Assembly: GCA_001460835.1 (NCBI GenBank)
Contig: CYKH01001716.1
Span: 6,460-69,841 of the forward strand
Reading direction: 5' to 3'
Length of the DNA: 63,382 bases
Source of the DNA: Bodo saltans
Taxonomy: Eukaryota > Euglenozoa > Kinetoplastea > Eubodonida > Bodonidae
Shown here piece after piece: positions 1 to 10,242 of this stretch. Below the pieces are notes generated by a model. The model worked only from the letters and a program-made list of their open reading frames with translations. It was not told the origin of the DNA and did no database searches. A program made the translations under genes and the position numbers. Within the stretch, counting starts at the first letter, position 1; every line of letters begins with the position of its first letter.

Positions 1-13
1 ACGAACGCCCCAT

Positions 14-963
14 GCCCAGTCCACCACGGCACACGTGAGACAGACATCACTGTCCTCACGGACGCCAGTGCGTTGGGCTGCGGGGCGATAAGCATCGATA
101 GCAACGGGGCTATGATGCAGTTGTCCAAGAGATGGACACTGCATGGAACATAGGTTCCCCAGTCGATGCAGAACCAATCCGTGAGGTCCGGCCGTGACCA
201 ATGCCGCTGCCTAACTCGTCGCCACGAGAATGCACAAGGTGGTGACCACTTGCCACTGGCGTATCTGGCAGCAAAGTCTTTTACCCAGTAAAGGGTCCAA
301 TGTTGACGGGCGAGTTTTCTACCCTGGAAGGGTCCCGTGTTGGCGCGGAATTTGGTGAGAACTGTCTCGTCCAAGAAAATGCTTTTATTTGTTTCTAAAG
401 TGCCCTTTCTTCCCAAGAAGTTACAACTTTCACACCAGTCATTTCTTTACTTTACTTTTCTTGTGTTTTTTGGCACTTTGAACATAGCGAGTGTAGAACC
501 CGGAAACAAGAGATAGAGCAGCGCCAAGGTGTGGGACCAGATGCACGCCTGGGCGTCGCTGGGAGCCCAGTCCACCACGGCACACGTGAGACAGACATCA
601 CTGTCCTCACGGACGCCAGTGCGTTGGGCTGCGGGGCGATAAGCATCGATAGCAACGGGGCTATGATGCAGTTGTCCAAGAGATGGACACTGCATGGAAC
701 ATAGGTTCCCCAGTCGATGCAGAACCAATCCGTGAGGTCCGGTCGTGACCAATGCCGCTGCCTAACTCGTCACCACGAGAATGCACAAGGTGGTGACCAC
801 TTGCCACTGGCGTATCTGGCAGCAAAGTCTTTTACCCAGTAAAGGGTCCAATGTTGACGGGCGAGTTTTCTACCCTGGAAGGGTCCCGTGTTGGCGCGGA
901 ATTTGGTGAGAACTGTCTCGTCCAAGAAAATGCTTTTATTTGTTTCTAAAGTGCCCTTTCTTT
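14..963 (+). repeat. Two ~399-bp direct copies carrying a retroelement RNase H remnant
   Basis: Bases 14-412 recur at 565-963 (offset 551) with only a couple of visible differences, for example near 204 and 231. In the + frame starting at base 16 (and 567) both copies read ITVLTDASALGCGAISID, followed about 24 codons later by a stop. The TDAS...GxGA pattern is the first-strand motif of retroelement RNase H domains (DIRS/VIPER and Ty3-like elements). I infer a decayed retrotransposon piece duplicated in tandem. The rest of the unit has no open frame. A third, weaker piece resembling bases 828-930 (ttacccag, aaagggtccaa, gttgacg) starts near 1029. No terminal repeats or target-site duplications are visible. 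Confidence 0.7.
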
Positions 964-1205
964 CCTCTTTTGTTCTTGTTATTTCTTTCACGCATGTGCA
1001 CGTTCTTCGACAATTACGATGTCGGCTTGTTACCCAGCAAAGGGTCCAAGGTTGACGCGGGAAAAAGGGTTATGTGCCAAGAGTTTGTTCTCGAAGAAAC
1101 CTCGTGCAAACGTTGTCTTCCATTTCGTGTTGTTTTTTGTGAGTTAATGCCCCCCCCAAAAAAAAGGGAGGAAAAGGCGATTTTTCGAAGAATTCTACTT
1201 CACTG

Positions 1206-1509
1206 AAAACGATGACGACTCTGCGCGCAAGGGGCGGCTGAGGAGTCAAGCAACATGCAGCCAACCAGTGTGACTTGGGAAAAATCCCTTGACATGTTGC
1301 GTGATTTTTCTACTTCGCTGAACCACGATGACGACTCTGCGCGCCAGATGCAGCCAACCAGTGTGACTTGGGAAAAATCCCTTGACATGTTTCGTGATTT
1401 TTCGCTTTGCTGAACCACGATGACGACTCTGCGCGCCAGGCGCGGCTGAGGAGTCAAGCAACATGCAGCCAACCAGTGTGGCTTGGGAAAAATCCCTTGA
1501 CATGTTGCG
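1206..1509. repeat. Three tandem repeat units of ~92-115 bp
   Basis: Units run 1206-1320, 1321-1412 and 1413-1509. Each contains acgatgacgactctgcgcgc followed by atgcagccaaccagtgtg and aatcccttgacatgt. The middle unit lacks 23 bp (the segment around ggctgaggagtcaagc, 1227-1252 in unit 1) that units 1 and 3 share. No long open frame crosses the array on the + strand. Minus-strand open frames here only translate the repeat. The array sits between the retroelement remnant and the first gene of the cluster. Its function is unknown. Confidence 0.85.
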
Positions 1510-1738
1510 TATGGTATCCATGAGAACTTACTGGTGGTGTTTTCTCTATCTTTACGAAGGAAGGATTTCAGAAGGAGGAAACAAGTAACCACAGAGCGTC
1601 ACTTTGTACGACACGAAAACGAAACCACCAAAAAGAACCTATAATGTTCGCCAAGTCGCTTGTGACGTGATAAAATTCACATGCATGTGGTTGAGATGAT
1701 TTGAGTTTGCGCAAATGGAAGTGAGTGCGATGTTGGTC

Positions 1739-1779
1739 TATATTTTTTTGTTTTTTTTGTTTTTTGTTTTGGCGAAGAG
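1739..1779 (+). promoter_or_regulatory. Pyrimidine tract and AG, likely trans-splice acceptor for the kinesin gene
   Basis: A nearly pure T run (1739-1770) is followed by AG at 1776-1777 and 1778-1779, just before the ATG at 1782. This is the first clear processing signal of the cluster. An in-frame GTG upstream at 1725 would only translate this tract. Confidence 0.6.
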
Positions 1780-1781
1780 TA

Positions 1782-4700
1782 ATGGATTCCCAGGTCAAGG
1801 TTCTTGTGAGGTTTAGGCCCGTCATTGAGGGCGAAACGCCGTCGAATGTTCAGTATCAGGTGGATGATGCTCGTATGAGGCTGCGAGTTAATCGTGTTAC
1901 AGAGAAGCTTTCTATGAAAGGTCAGTTGAGTGATTCTCAAGAGTATAATTTCCATCGTATCTTGATGTCGACGGATGAGAGCGATGAAGTGTACATGTCT
2001 GTGCGTGATCACCTTCTTGAGGGATTTGTTAAGCTAGGTGTAGCATCGCTTGTTATGTATGGTCAAACTGGAAGTGGAAAGACGTATACGATGACTTCAA
2101 TCTCACAGAAAGCCATTCGTGATGTGTTTCGAGTCGTAGACCAGCATTTTGTGAATGCAAGCGTCGAAGTTGGTGTTGCCCAGGTGTACATTGATGTTGC
2201 GTATGACTTGTTGACTGCAACGTCACGGAATCCGCGAGGGCTTCCCCTTGATAAAGCTCTTCGGACGATACCAACATTAAAGGTTGACAGTCCCGACGAG
2301 GCAATTGCGATGATGATCCACGCAGAATCACATAGAGCGAAAGCTTCACATAGTTTGAACAAGTTTAGCAGCCGGAGCCACTCAATATCGTTGTTACGAG
2401 TCAAACATTTGCGTGGAGAGGCCAAAGTATTTCTTGTTGATCTTGCCGGATCTGAACGAGTGGAGAAAACAAAAGCTACTGGAGAAACGTTTCGAGAAGG
2501 AAACGCAGTTAATCAATCGCTACTTGCTCTTAGCAGATGCGTTCAAGCAATGTCAACGTCCAGTGACTACGTACCTGTTCGTGAAAGCACTCTTACCTTG
2601 TTCTTAGGAGAGTGCTTTACTGCTGGCAGTGCACTTTCTCTCATGTGCACGCTATCACCTTCATTAATCAGCGAGAATGAAACGCGCAACACTCTTAACT
2701 TTGCCGACGTTGCCAAGAAGGTGCGGCTCCTACGTCAAAACGTGAAACCTCAAGCTGACTCGAGACCTGGAATTGCAGCTCTCGAAGAGTCGTTGCGTTT
2801 GATGGAAAACCGCCACAACGAGGTGCTGAATGATCTAAGTGTTGAGAAGAATGCACTTAGCCGTGAAGTGCGTCATTTGCGTGACCAACTTGAGGCCCTT
2901 CGGCGAAAACACAATGAAAGGGAAGACCTTTGGAGGGAAGACGTTCGTTTCTTGGAAGAGCAAGTGTCCGTCAGCAACACTCTCGAAGATGAGTACAAAC
3001 GCAAGGGCGAAGAGCTTGCTAGAGACTTAGTTGCCAAGACATCCTCGAATGGTGAGACGAAAGAAACAATAGAACGACTTGTCATGGAAAACGTTGAACT
3101 TCGACAGTCACTTGACTGTGCGAGAGACGAGATCACATCATTATTAATGGAAAGGCAAATGCACTTGTCCAGGATTGAACACATGTGGAACGAGATTGTT
3201 GTGCTTAGCTCTGCTGCACCTTCATTCCCTGAAGGCATTGCCTCTGCCCCACGCCAGTCAGAGGTGCTGCCAGTTCACGGACCAACCGCTTCAGCGTCAA
3301 CATCAAACGAACCAACTACAAGCGACACCCGCTCGAACAAGTTGCTTCAGTTGATAACAGAACGAGCCGAAAATGACAAGGCAGAGCTCCGAGGGACAAT
3401 AACGAAGCTTGAGGAGCAAGTTTCCCAGTTCCTTGGGTTGGGTGCTACACCACGTTTTGATCGCCCAAGTGCTAGGAGAGTTGCCAAGAGCAACTCCATT
3501 TCTCAAACAATTGTCTCAATCAATGACCTTGATGATCTCCAGGTGCGCCATGATGAACTGAGGGCTCAAGTGTTGAAGTTGGAACTTAGCTTGGCTGCAC
3601 AGCCAAGTGCTGACACAATAGAGTTCGACGCGTACATGGGAATGTTTCAAACAGTTGCACAGCTACGCCTTGAAAACGAAGAGTTGAGGCAGTCACTGAG
3701 CTATGCCGTACGTGAAACGGACCTCGCACTGGCACGCCACCAGCAATTGCTAGGAGCAATTCGAAGTCGCAAGCAATCAGAAAACAAGAAATATGAGGAA
3801 CACAACTCAAAAGGTGACGAGCAAAGTTTTGAAATTGTCAGCTCGTTAAGAGAGCTAAGAGATCAGCTTTCGGCCCGCCGAAACCCAATCTACTCTGACC
3901 TCGAACGCTTGCACGATTCAATGCGCTCCCAGCTTGTCAATGAAGAAGCACTTTCAAGAGCGTCGTCAAAAGCATCTTTTTACTCTCAACAGCTGGTTCT
4001 TCAAAATCGGTGTTTCCGTCAGCAGCTTGCTGAGTACGAGGGAGTTGACAGAGCACACACCTACCGAGCAAGCCGCTTACAGTATACCATTGATTCTCTT
4101 CTGGGTGCTGACGTTGCGGAACGCTTGCTTCACATTCAAGAAACACAAGGAGTGGATGATCCCGTCAATTACTTGTTGGAAGCCAACGACAAGCTTGAAG
4201 ATGAGCTTTGTGCAAAGGGTGTTTGCAACGATGCGTTAGTTCAATCATCGCTGGAACTACTCGAAAGTCTAGAAGCAACGCGTCGTCAAATCGTAGAGTT
4301 TGAACATGTAACTTCTATCAAGTTGCTCCCAAACCCAACGTTGGAGCTGAATCAAGAGTTCCCGTGGAATTCAACAATCAATACACCTGCACAACTTTCA
4401 GCGAGAGAGTTGTACGTGAATGAACGTTTAAGTGCATCACCATCCGTTCAAAGCCTTGATCACGAGCAATCCCAGCCATCTGGAAAAAAGCCTTTCACAT
4501 TGCTTCTACGCCAGCTTGAAGTTACTCGTGCCGAGAATGCACAGCTCCAGCGTGAAAATTCCCGCATTATCGCTCAAAACGAAGAACTCAAATCGTCTCA
4601 GAGCACTGAGCGTGCAGCGGTGAGACCTGCGCTCCCCAGCGACCAAGATCGAGTGATCGAGATGCTGCGCGACCGGATCGAAGCAATGAGCACTGACGCG

Positions 4701-7700
4701 CCGCCACAGAGTAGCGCGCGATCCAGCGACCCGACGACGGACCGAGAGGCGTTCACGATGCTTCTCCGCCAGCTTGAGAGCACACGCGCCGAGAACATTG
4801 CACTCGAGAATGAAGTTGCTGGCATGACTTCAAAACACGCAGAGCAGCAATCTGTCATTGAAAAATTACGGAACCGCCTCGAGGCGAAGCCGTCTCGTGT
4901 TGCGGTTGCCACCGTAAATTCGCGCGAGCGGAGCAGTGGCGCAGCGCCGACTGACGACCGAGATCGAGTGATTGAGATGCTGCGCGACCGGGTCGAAGCA
5001 ATGAGCACTGACGCGCCGCCACAGAGTAGCGCGCGATCCAGCGACCCGACGACGGACCGAGAGGCGTTCACGATGCTTCTCCGCCAGCTTGAGAGCACAC
5101 GCGCCGAGAATATCGCACTCGCACAGGAGAATGGGCGCCTTGCGAAATCAGTGCCTCAAAAAGACCTCTATTCAAGTCATCGACTCGAGTCTGAATCTAG
5201 ACTATCGCCAGTGTACTTACAACCTGACTTTGATCAGCGCCCACTGTCTGGCCGAATAATGTTTTGCCGAGAGAGGAACGATTTTGTGCCACACAGGCTT
5301 GATTGCTCATCAGCGATACAGTTTTATGAAGACGGAGAACTTGACAATCAGACGGAGGGCATCATTATTAATGAAGAAAATTTGCTACGCTGCCAAATAG
5401 AAGTTGAATATCAGGCGTGGCTGTGGAGCTGGCATCGGGAGTTCTTTAATGAGCTTTACAACCACAAACTGGATGAACTGCGTCTGCGGGAGCAAAAACT
5501 TGCACGAAAGGAAGTTGCTTTCAGTTATCGGCTTGAGCGACTCGGAGCTGACCAAATCGCCCTCAGTCGTCCAACACGTCAACAGACACACCGAGAACCT
5601 TCGCTCACCATCATCCAAGAAGAGCTCGTTAATCGTGAGCTGCTGATCTTCAATCAAAGCGAAACGCTGTCGTCAGACATTGTGCTTCCATTCTTCGCAC
5701 GACTGACAAGGCTCTTGGCTCAAAAAGTTCGAAACTTGGATCAAAAAGAGCAAGTAGCTAACTACCACATCGATCGGCTCTGTGGACATACCCACGTCGC
5801 ATCATGGGAGCAATTGCAAGCGAAAGCCAACGAGGTTCAAAACCTTAATTATTTCATCAAGTCTGCCACGGACTCAGTCGACCAAATCCAAGACAAACTG
5901 AACAAAACTGAAACTGCCATGGCGACATTGATCGCGTCACTCCAAGCTTTACTCCCACCAAACCATGAGCTACAGTCACCAGAGCAGATCGTCTCTGCAC
6001 TTTCTCAATACGTTGACCATTCCAAATCCGGAAATAGTGAGACCGCCGCTGGGACGGACAGCAACGCCATGTTCCAGCGTATCCTCCAGCAGCTTGAGGC
6101 AACTCGGGCCGAGAACTTCGAGCTCCAGCGCGAGGTGGAGGACTTGCGCAGCCGAGCCCCAGTGATGGTCGCCGTGGGAGGGCGCGAGCGCATGGACCAG
6201 GCCGGCGCACCGGAGGAGCAGGAACGCGACGCGCTGCCTGTTGCGGATGCGATCAACGAGCAACCGGCCGAGGCAGGCTCGATGGCCGGGGCGCCGTTTG
6301 ACGCTGACCGTGCGGAGGCTGTCTTGCGCCAGAACGCCGTGCTGCAGCGTGACCTCGAGCTTGCGCACAGTCGCTTGGTGAGTCTCGAGGGCGTGCAAGC
6401 TGTCAACGCCGACCTTCGAGCGAAGCTTGAGGGCCACGGTGACAGCACGAAAGAGAACGCGCTCCGCGAGCTGAACAACCGCCTCCTTGCTGACATCAAG
6501 AGGCTGAAGGGCCACGGCAGTACTGCTGCATACGACGACAGCGAAGGCCCAACAACCGCTGATCTTCTCTTCCGGCAGCTCGAAGCGGAACGCACGGAGT
6601 CAATCGCGCTGCAAAGTGAGCTTGCTCGAGAGCAGGATGACACCCGCGAGCTGAGGGCTGTGAACGAGCAGCTGCGACGAAAACTCGAGCAGGGTGCTTC
6701 CGAGCTGCGAAGCCACGACGAAGGACCGTCGATCCCAACGGAAAGTGGCGAGGCTGCCGCTGGGACGGACAGCAACGCCATGTTCCAGCGTATCCTCCAG
6801 CAGCTTGAGGCAACTCGGGCCGAGAACTTCGAGCTCCAGCGCGAGGTGGAGGACTTGCGCAGCCGAGCCCCAGTGATGGTCGCCGTGGGAGGGCGCGAGC
6901 GCATGGACCAGGCCGGCGCACCGGAGGAGCAGGAACGCGACGCGCTGCCTGTTGCGGATGCGATCAACGAGCAACCGGCCGAGGCAGGCTCGATGGCCGG
7001 GGCGCCGTTTGACGCTGACCGTGCGGAGGCTGTCTTGCGCCAGAACGCCGTGCTGCAGCGTGACCTCGATGTGGCGTATGAAAGCTTGAAAGATTATTCT
7101 GCACTGATCGAGGTCAACGAACAGTTGCGACGCCATGTTACTTTGCTGACGACACAAGTGACGGAATCTGCCGCCTCGGCGAAAGCTGCTGAAGCTAGTG
7201 CTGGACAGCACAGGGGTCGTGTTGCTGTGTTGGATGAGCGCTTGACTGTCTCTGAGAGCCGCGTTAAGGTGTTGGAAGATGCCCTGATAGCCGCTGAAAC
7301 TGAGCGGCTTGAGCTGAGGCGTGCCGATCATGACAAATTGCTGAACGAAACAATATCTCGAGTCGACGGATTGAGCCGTGAAAATGCCGAACTGATGGTC
7401 GTCATTGAACGTAATCAGGCCACGAATTTACAGGTGACCGAGAGACTTCACAGAGCCGAAGCAGCGCTTGTTGCACAGGAAGGTATGTACCTTGAGCTGC
7501 TTGCTTCTAGCTCACCAGAGGTGGTTGAGCGTCTCAACTCAACCAATGACCAGCTCCAAATTCGTTGCCACAAAGCAGAGGCAGAGTGCAAATCGCTGGC
7601 TATGGCCTTGTCAGAACGCGACAACATTGTCCACGGGAATGGGGCCAGGACGGTTCAATCTTTGCAGGAACTTGTACGCCGGCTTCAAGATGAGCTTATT

Positions 7701-10100
7701 CAGGCACGAGAGGAGCAACTTTACGCTGCAAGGCCAAAGTTACCCTCAGCCGTCGATGTCACGTCAAATGATCACGCTGGGCTGATGGAGACTCAACTTG
7801 AGCTTCAAGACAACATTGAAACGCTCAAACTTCAGAATTACGAAATTCTTCAAGAACTCAATGATCCATCCATAAAATATGACCTCCATCGTGCCTTGGA
7901 CCAAACACGACGCATCAACATGCGCCTCATCAGGAAAATTAAGAAGCTCGACCCGTCCTTCACAACAACAGACGAGATTACTTCAGCAGATGCAGCGACT
8001 ACCACAGACATTAGCGTCTCCAAGCTTGAGGCTACCATCGTTGACCTCGAGGCAAACATTAAAATCATGAGAGAGCGCGATGAATCACTTATGAACAATG
8101 TGCGCGCCTTGGAGACTGAGAATCGAAACCTTCAAGCAGAGCTTGCTGAACGAGATTCGCGCCTGCAAGGAGCCTCCGCAGCAACTCAACAAGTTCGATC
8201 TGATATGCGTAGTGAAATGCTTGGTGAAGACATTAAGAAGCTGAAGGTATTCCGCAACCAAATTTCTGAGCTCGAGACTCTACGTCATGAGCTCGACGAA
8301 GCCCGGCAACAAAACCAAAAGTATGCTGATGTTGAGGCTTCGTTACTCGAGCGCGAACAGCGAGTTCGTGAGATCTCAGCCACCAATGAGCTGCTTAAGG
8401 TGCGATGCATCGCGTTGGAGGGTTCTGTAGCTGCAGCAACGAATAAAAGCCAAGTGATGGAGGACCAGCGTATGCAAGAGCAGCGCGAATCTGCCAATCG
8501 TATTGCTGAACTCGAACAAGAAGTTAGCACCTGGAAGAGAGAGCACAACGTTAGTGTGGAGCGTGCTTCAACGATGACGAAGAGATTGGACGCACTTACC
8601 AGCGTTGAGGCTCACTCACTTCAGTTGGAAGCGGCATTGGGAGAGGCGAACAACATCATTTCTGAGCTGTCACTTGCCAGAGATCAACAAAGCCACCGAT
8701 CACAGTCTTCGGCGCGTGCACCATCGGAAATATTTTCAGAGACTGTTCTCGACAGCAATGCTGCAAGAGTTGCAAAGATGGAGCTTGATGTGTCACATCT
8801 GACACGAGAAAACTCAAACCTCTCGGAATCACTTCGCAAGTCTAATGCTGACGCTTCAGAGTTGGCTCATCAACTAAGCACGCTGCGGCAACAGCTGCGA
8901 GTGTTGAATGAGAACGGCTCAGCATCCAGCGAGACATCTGCAATCCAAACGAGTGAATTGAACAACCTTCGGGAAAGAGAGAGGGAGCTGCGTCAGGCAC
9001 TCATTGACGCCCAGGCCGATACACGTCGCGCTGCTCATGACTGCAACTCTCTTCGTAACGAGCTGGCCGATGCCCGCGTCTTCCGCGATGAGCTCCAGCA
9101 TCAACTAGACCTCCACAATCAACGACCCCTGCAAACGCAGAACACTTCCATAGCTGAGGTGAGCGACGTCGCCGTTAGCTGGATGAGTTCTCTTCTCGCT
9201 GACACTTTTGAACTTCGCGAGGAATTATTGCAGATCACTAAGAACCTTCACGCGACGTCAGCGCGGCAGAGCAGCGAAGCGCTTCAGAGCTCTCGGCGCA
9301 CAACATCAGACGCTAATCGCGAGAAGCTAAAGGCAGCAGCAGACTTGTTTAACTCTCAAATGGAATGCAATAAGTTGAAGAGCCAAAATGCTGAATTGCT
9401 TGCACAGCTGAACGAAGTTTCGAAAGCCAGCCATGACACCATAGCGCAAAACGACACCAGGGAGCATGAGATCGCGGCACTGCAGGCTACAGTATCCGCA
9501 CGATCGAGCGAAGTTGCGCATGCCCGGGAAGCTCTGAGTACAATTGAGGACGAGAGGAGGTCGCTCCGAGGTAGCTTGGCGCTCAAGGCCCAAGAGATCT
9601 CCGCGTTGACAGCGAAGATTCAGCAATCGGAGACCAACGCTCGCGCACTTGAAGAGGCATTGTCAATCAAGTCCGCAGAAGTGTTAGCACTGCAAGCAAA
9701 GATTGACGTGGAGCCTGACGTGTATCCTGACGCAGAGAAATCTGGTGAAGTTGCCCGGCTAACGAGAAGGATTGAGGAGCACGAGTCAACGAGACGATCG
9801 CTAGAGCTTGCACTGTCTGAAGGCAGTGAAAGTGCAAATCAAAAGATCGAAATACTTAGGAAAGACCTGGACACTGCAACCAAGAAGAACAAGGCACTTG
9901 GCGTTGCCTTGAAGAATGAAAAGGGAAGAATAGAAGCTTCGCAGTTCCAACTCGAAAAGATGACAAAGCTCTACTTTGAGAACCGCAAACAAGTTCATGA
10001 TCAGGCCATCATTCTTCAACGAAATCAACAGAAAATGGCACAAATGCAGTTAATGTTGCACTCCGCTGGAGCAGGTGATGTTTCGAATGATGCTACCTAA
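1782..10100 (+). CDS. Giant N-terminal-motor kinesin with long coiled-coil stalk (2772 aa)
   Basis: This is a microtubule motor that couples ATP hydrolysis to movement. The motor domain is residues 1-320: strand KVLVRFRP (6-13), P-loop GQTGSGKT (94-101), switch I NKFSSRSH (193-200) and switch II DLAGSE (220-225). Residues from about 340 to the C-terminus are mostly heptad-rich coiled coil, with a less regular stretch near 1150-1430. The stalk contains six copies of a short motif of the form LLRQLExTRAEN, starting near residues 905, 991, 1096, 1430, 1595 and 1667, and two pairs of near-identical blocks (listed separately). Length and layout recall CENP-E-like giant kinesins, but I cannot assign a subfamily. 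I chose ATG 1782 because the earlier in-frame GTG lies within the pyrimidine tract. No cargo domain is recognised. Confidence 0.93.
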   Translation: MDSQVKVLVRFRPVIEGETPSNVQYQVDDARMRLRVNRVTEKLSMKGQLSDSQEYNFHRILMSTDESDEVYMSVRDHLLEGFVKLGVASLVMYGQTGSGKTYTMTSISQKAIRDVFRVVDQHFVNASVEVGVAQVYIDVAYDLLTATSRNPRGLPLDKALRTIPTLKVDSPDEAIAMMIHAESHRAKASHSLNKFSSRSHSISLLRVKHLRGEAKVFLVDLAGSERVEKTKATGETFREGNAVNQSLLALSRCVQAMSTSSDYVPVRESTLTLFLGECFTAGSALSLMCTLSPSLISENETRNTLNFADVAKKVRLLRQNVKPQADSRPGIAALEESLRLMENRHNEVLNDLSVEKNALSREVRHLRDQLEALRRKHNEREDLWREDVRFLEEQVSVSNTLEDEYKRKGEELARDLVAKTSSNGETKETIERLVMENVELRQSLDCARDEITSLLMERQMHLSRIEHMWNEIVVLSSAAPSFPEGIASAPRQSEVLPVHGPTASASTSNEPTTSDTRSNKLLQLITERAENDKAELRGTITKLEEQVSQFLGLGATPRFDRPSARRVAKSNSISQTIVSINDLDDLQVRHDELRAQVLKLELSLAAQPSADTIEFDAYMGMFQTVAQLRLENEELRQSLSYAVRETDLALARHQQLLGAIRSRKQSENKKYEEHNSKGDEQSFEIVSSLRELRDQLSARRNPIYSDLERLHDSMRSQLVNEEALSRASSKASFYSQQLVLQNRCFRQQLAEYEGVDRAHTYRASRLQYTIDSLLGADVAERLLHIQETQGVDDPVNYLLEANDKLEDELCAKGVCNDALVQSSLELLESLEATRRQIVEFEHVTSIKLLPNPTLELNQEFPWNSTINTPAQLSARELYVNERLSASPSVQSLDHEQSQPSGKKPFTLLLRQLEVTRAENAQLQRENSRIIAQNEELKSSQSTERAAVRPALPSDQDRVIEMLRDRIEAMSTDAPPQSSARSSDPTTDREAFTMLLRQLESTRAENIALENEVAGMTSKHAEQQSVIEKLRNRLEAKPSRVAVATVNSRERSSGAAPTDDRDRVIEMLRDRVEAMSTDAPPQSSARSSDPTTDREAFTMLLRQLESTRAENIALAQENGRLAKSVPQKDLYSSHRLESESRLSPVYLQPDFDQRPLSGRIMFCRERNDFVPHRLDCSSAIQFYEDGELDNQTEGIIINEENLLRCQIEVEYQAWLWSWHREFFNELYNHKLDELRLREQKLARKEVAFSYRLERLGADQIALSRPTRQQTHREPSLTIIQEELVNRELLIFNQSETLSSDIVLPFFARLTRLLAQKVRNLDQKEQVANYHIDRLCGHTHVASWEQLQAKANEVQNLNYFIKSATDSVDQIQDKLNKTETAMATLIASLQALLPPNHELQSPEQIVSALSQYVDHSKSGNSETAAGTDSNAMFQRILQQLEATRAENFELQREVEDLRSRAPVMVAVGGRERMDQAGAPEEQERDALPVADAINEQPAEAGSMAGAPFDADRAEAVLRQNAVLQRDLELAHSRLVSLEGVQAVNADLRAKLEGHGDSTKENALRELNNRLLADIKRLKGHGSTAAYDDSEGPTTADLLFRQLEAERTESIALQSELAREQDDTRELRAVNEQLRRKLEQGASELRSHDEGPSIPTESGEAAAGTDSNAMFQRILQQLEATRAENFELQREVEDLRSRAPVMVAVGGRERMDQAGAPEEQERDALPVADAINEQPAEAGSMAGAPFDADRAEAVLRQNAVLQRDLDVAYESLKDYSALIEVNEQLRRHVTLLTTQVTESAASAKAAEASAGQHRGRVAVLDERLTVSESRVKVLEDALIAAETERLELRRADHDKLLNETISRVDGLSRENAELMVVIERNQATNLQVTERLHRAEAALVAQEGMYLELLASSSPEVVERLNSTNDQLQIRCHKAEAECKSLAMALSERDNIVHGNGARTVQSLQELVRRLQDELIQAREEQLYAARPKLPSAVDVTSNDHAGLMETQLELQDNIETLKLQNYEILQELNDPSIKYDLHRALDQTRRINMRLIRKIKKLDPSFTTTDEITSADAATTTDISVSKLEATIVDLEANIKIMRERDESLMNNVRALETENRNLQAELAERDSRLQGASAATQQVRSDMRSEMLGEDIKKLKVFRNQISELETLRHELDEARQQNQKYADVEASLLEREQRVREISATNELLKVRCIALEGSVAAATNKSQVMEDQRMQEQRESANRIAELEQEVSTWKREHNVSVERASTMTKRLDALTSVEAHSLQLEAALGEANNIISELSLARDQQSHRSQSSARAPSEIFSETVLDSNAARVAKMELDVSHLTRENSNLSESLRKSNADASELAHQLSTLRQQLRVLNENGSASSETSAIQTSELNNLRERERELRQALIDAQADTRRAAHDCNSLRNELADARVFRDELQHQLDLHNQRPLQTQNTSIAEVSDVAVSWMSSLLADTFELREELLQITKNLHATSARQSSEALQSSRRTTSDANREKLKAAADLFNSQMECNKLKSQNAELLAQLNEVSKASHDTIAQNDTREHEIAALQATVSARSSEVAHAREALSTIEDERRSLRGSLALKAQEISALTAKIQQSETNARALEEALSIKSAEVLALQAKIDVEPDVYPDAEKSGEVARLTRRIEEHESTRRSLELALSEGSESANQKIEILRKDLDTATKKNKALGVALKNEKGRIEASQFQLEKMTKLYFENRKQVHDQAIILQRNQQKMAQMQLMLHSAGAGDVSNDAT
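4641..5120 (+). repeat. Duplicated ~165-bp block in the kinesin stalk
   Basis: Bases 4641-4805 and 4956-5120 are near-identical (offset 315 bp = 105 codons, so the frame is kept). Both encode a segment running from RVIEMLRDR through EAMSTDAPPQSSARSSD to LLRQLESTRAENIAL. The only amino-acid changes seen are a few positions such as Ile/Val before EAMSTD. The blocks are visibly more GC-rich than the flanking stalk. Confidence 0.9.
6045..7069 (+). repeat. Duplicated ~314-bp block in the kinesin stalk
   Basis: Bases 6045-6358 recur at 6756-7069 (offset 711 bp = 237 codons) with no difference that I can see. Each copy encodes about 104 residues from AAGTDSNAMFQRILQQLEAT through VAVGGRERMDQAGAPEEQER to AVLRQNAVLQRDL. 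Identity at third positions argues for a recent duplication or gene conversion. A collapsed or duplicated assembly is also possible. Confidence 0.92.
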
Positions 10101-10242
10101 AGACCATGTTAAGTTGCAATTGTACGCGTATGATGAGATTGCCTCCTTGAAGTGCATTACTAATGATGCTTTTGTTGCTGAGTATTCTTCGTGTCCACTT
10201 GTAGTTAACAAGCGTGTTACCAGCTAGAACACCGACAACAAC

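Noticed and set aside
940-1592. Small open frames across the repeat array and retroelement debris
   Set aside because: They simply translate the tandem repeat in several frames and show no coding character beyond the RNase H remnant.
6005-7331. Minus-strand open frames of 320 and 243 codons opposite the kinesin stalk
   Set aside because: They arise from the GC-rich duplicated blocks, and the same translation appears twice because the DNA is duplicated. The + strand frame is a continuous coiled coil.
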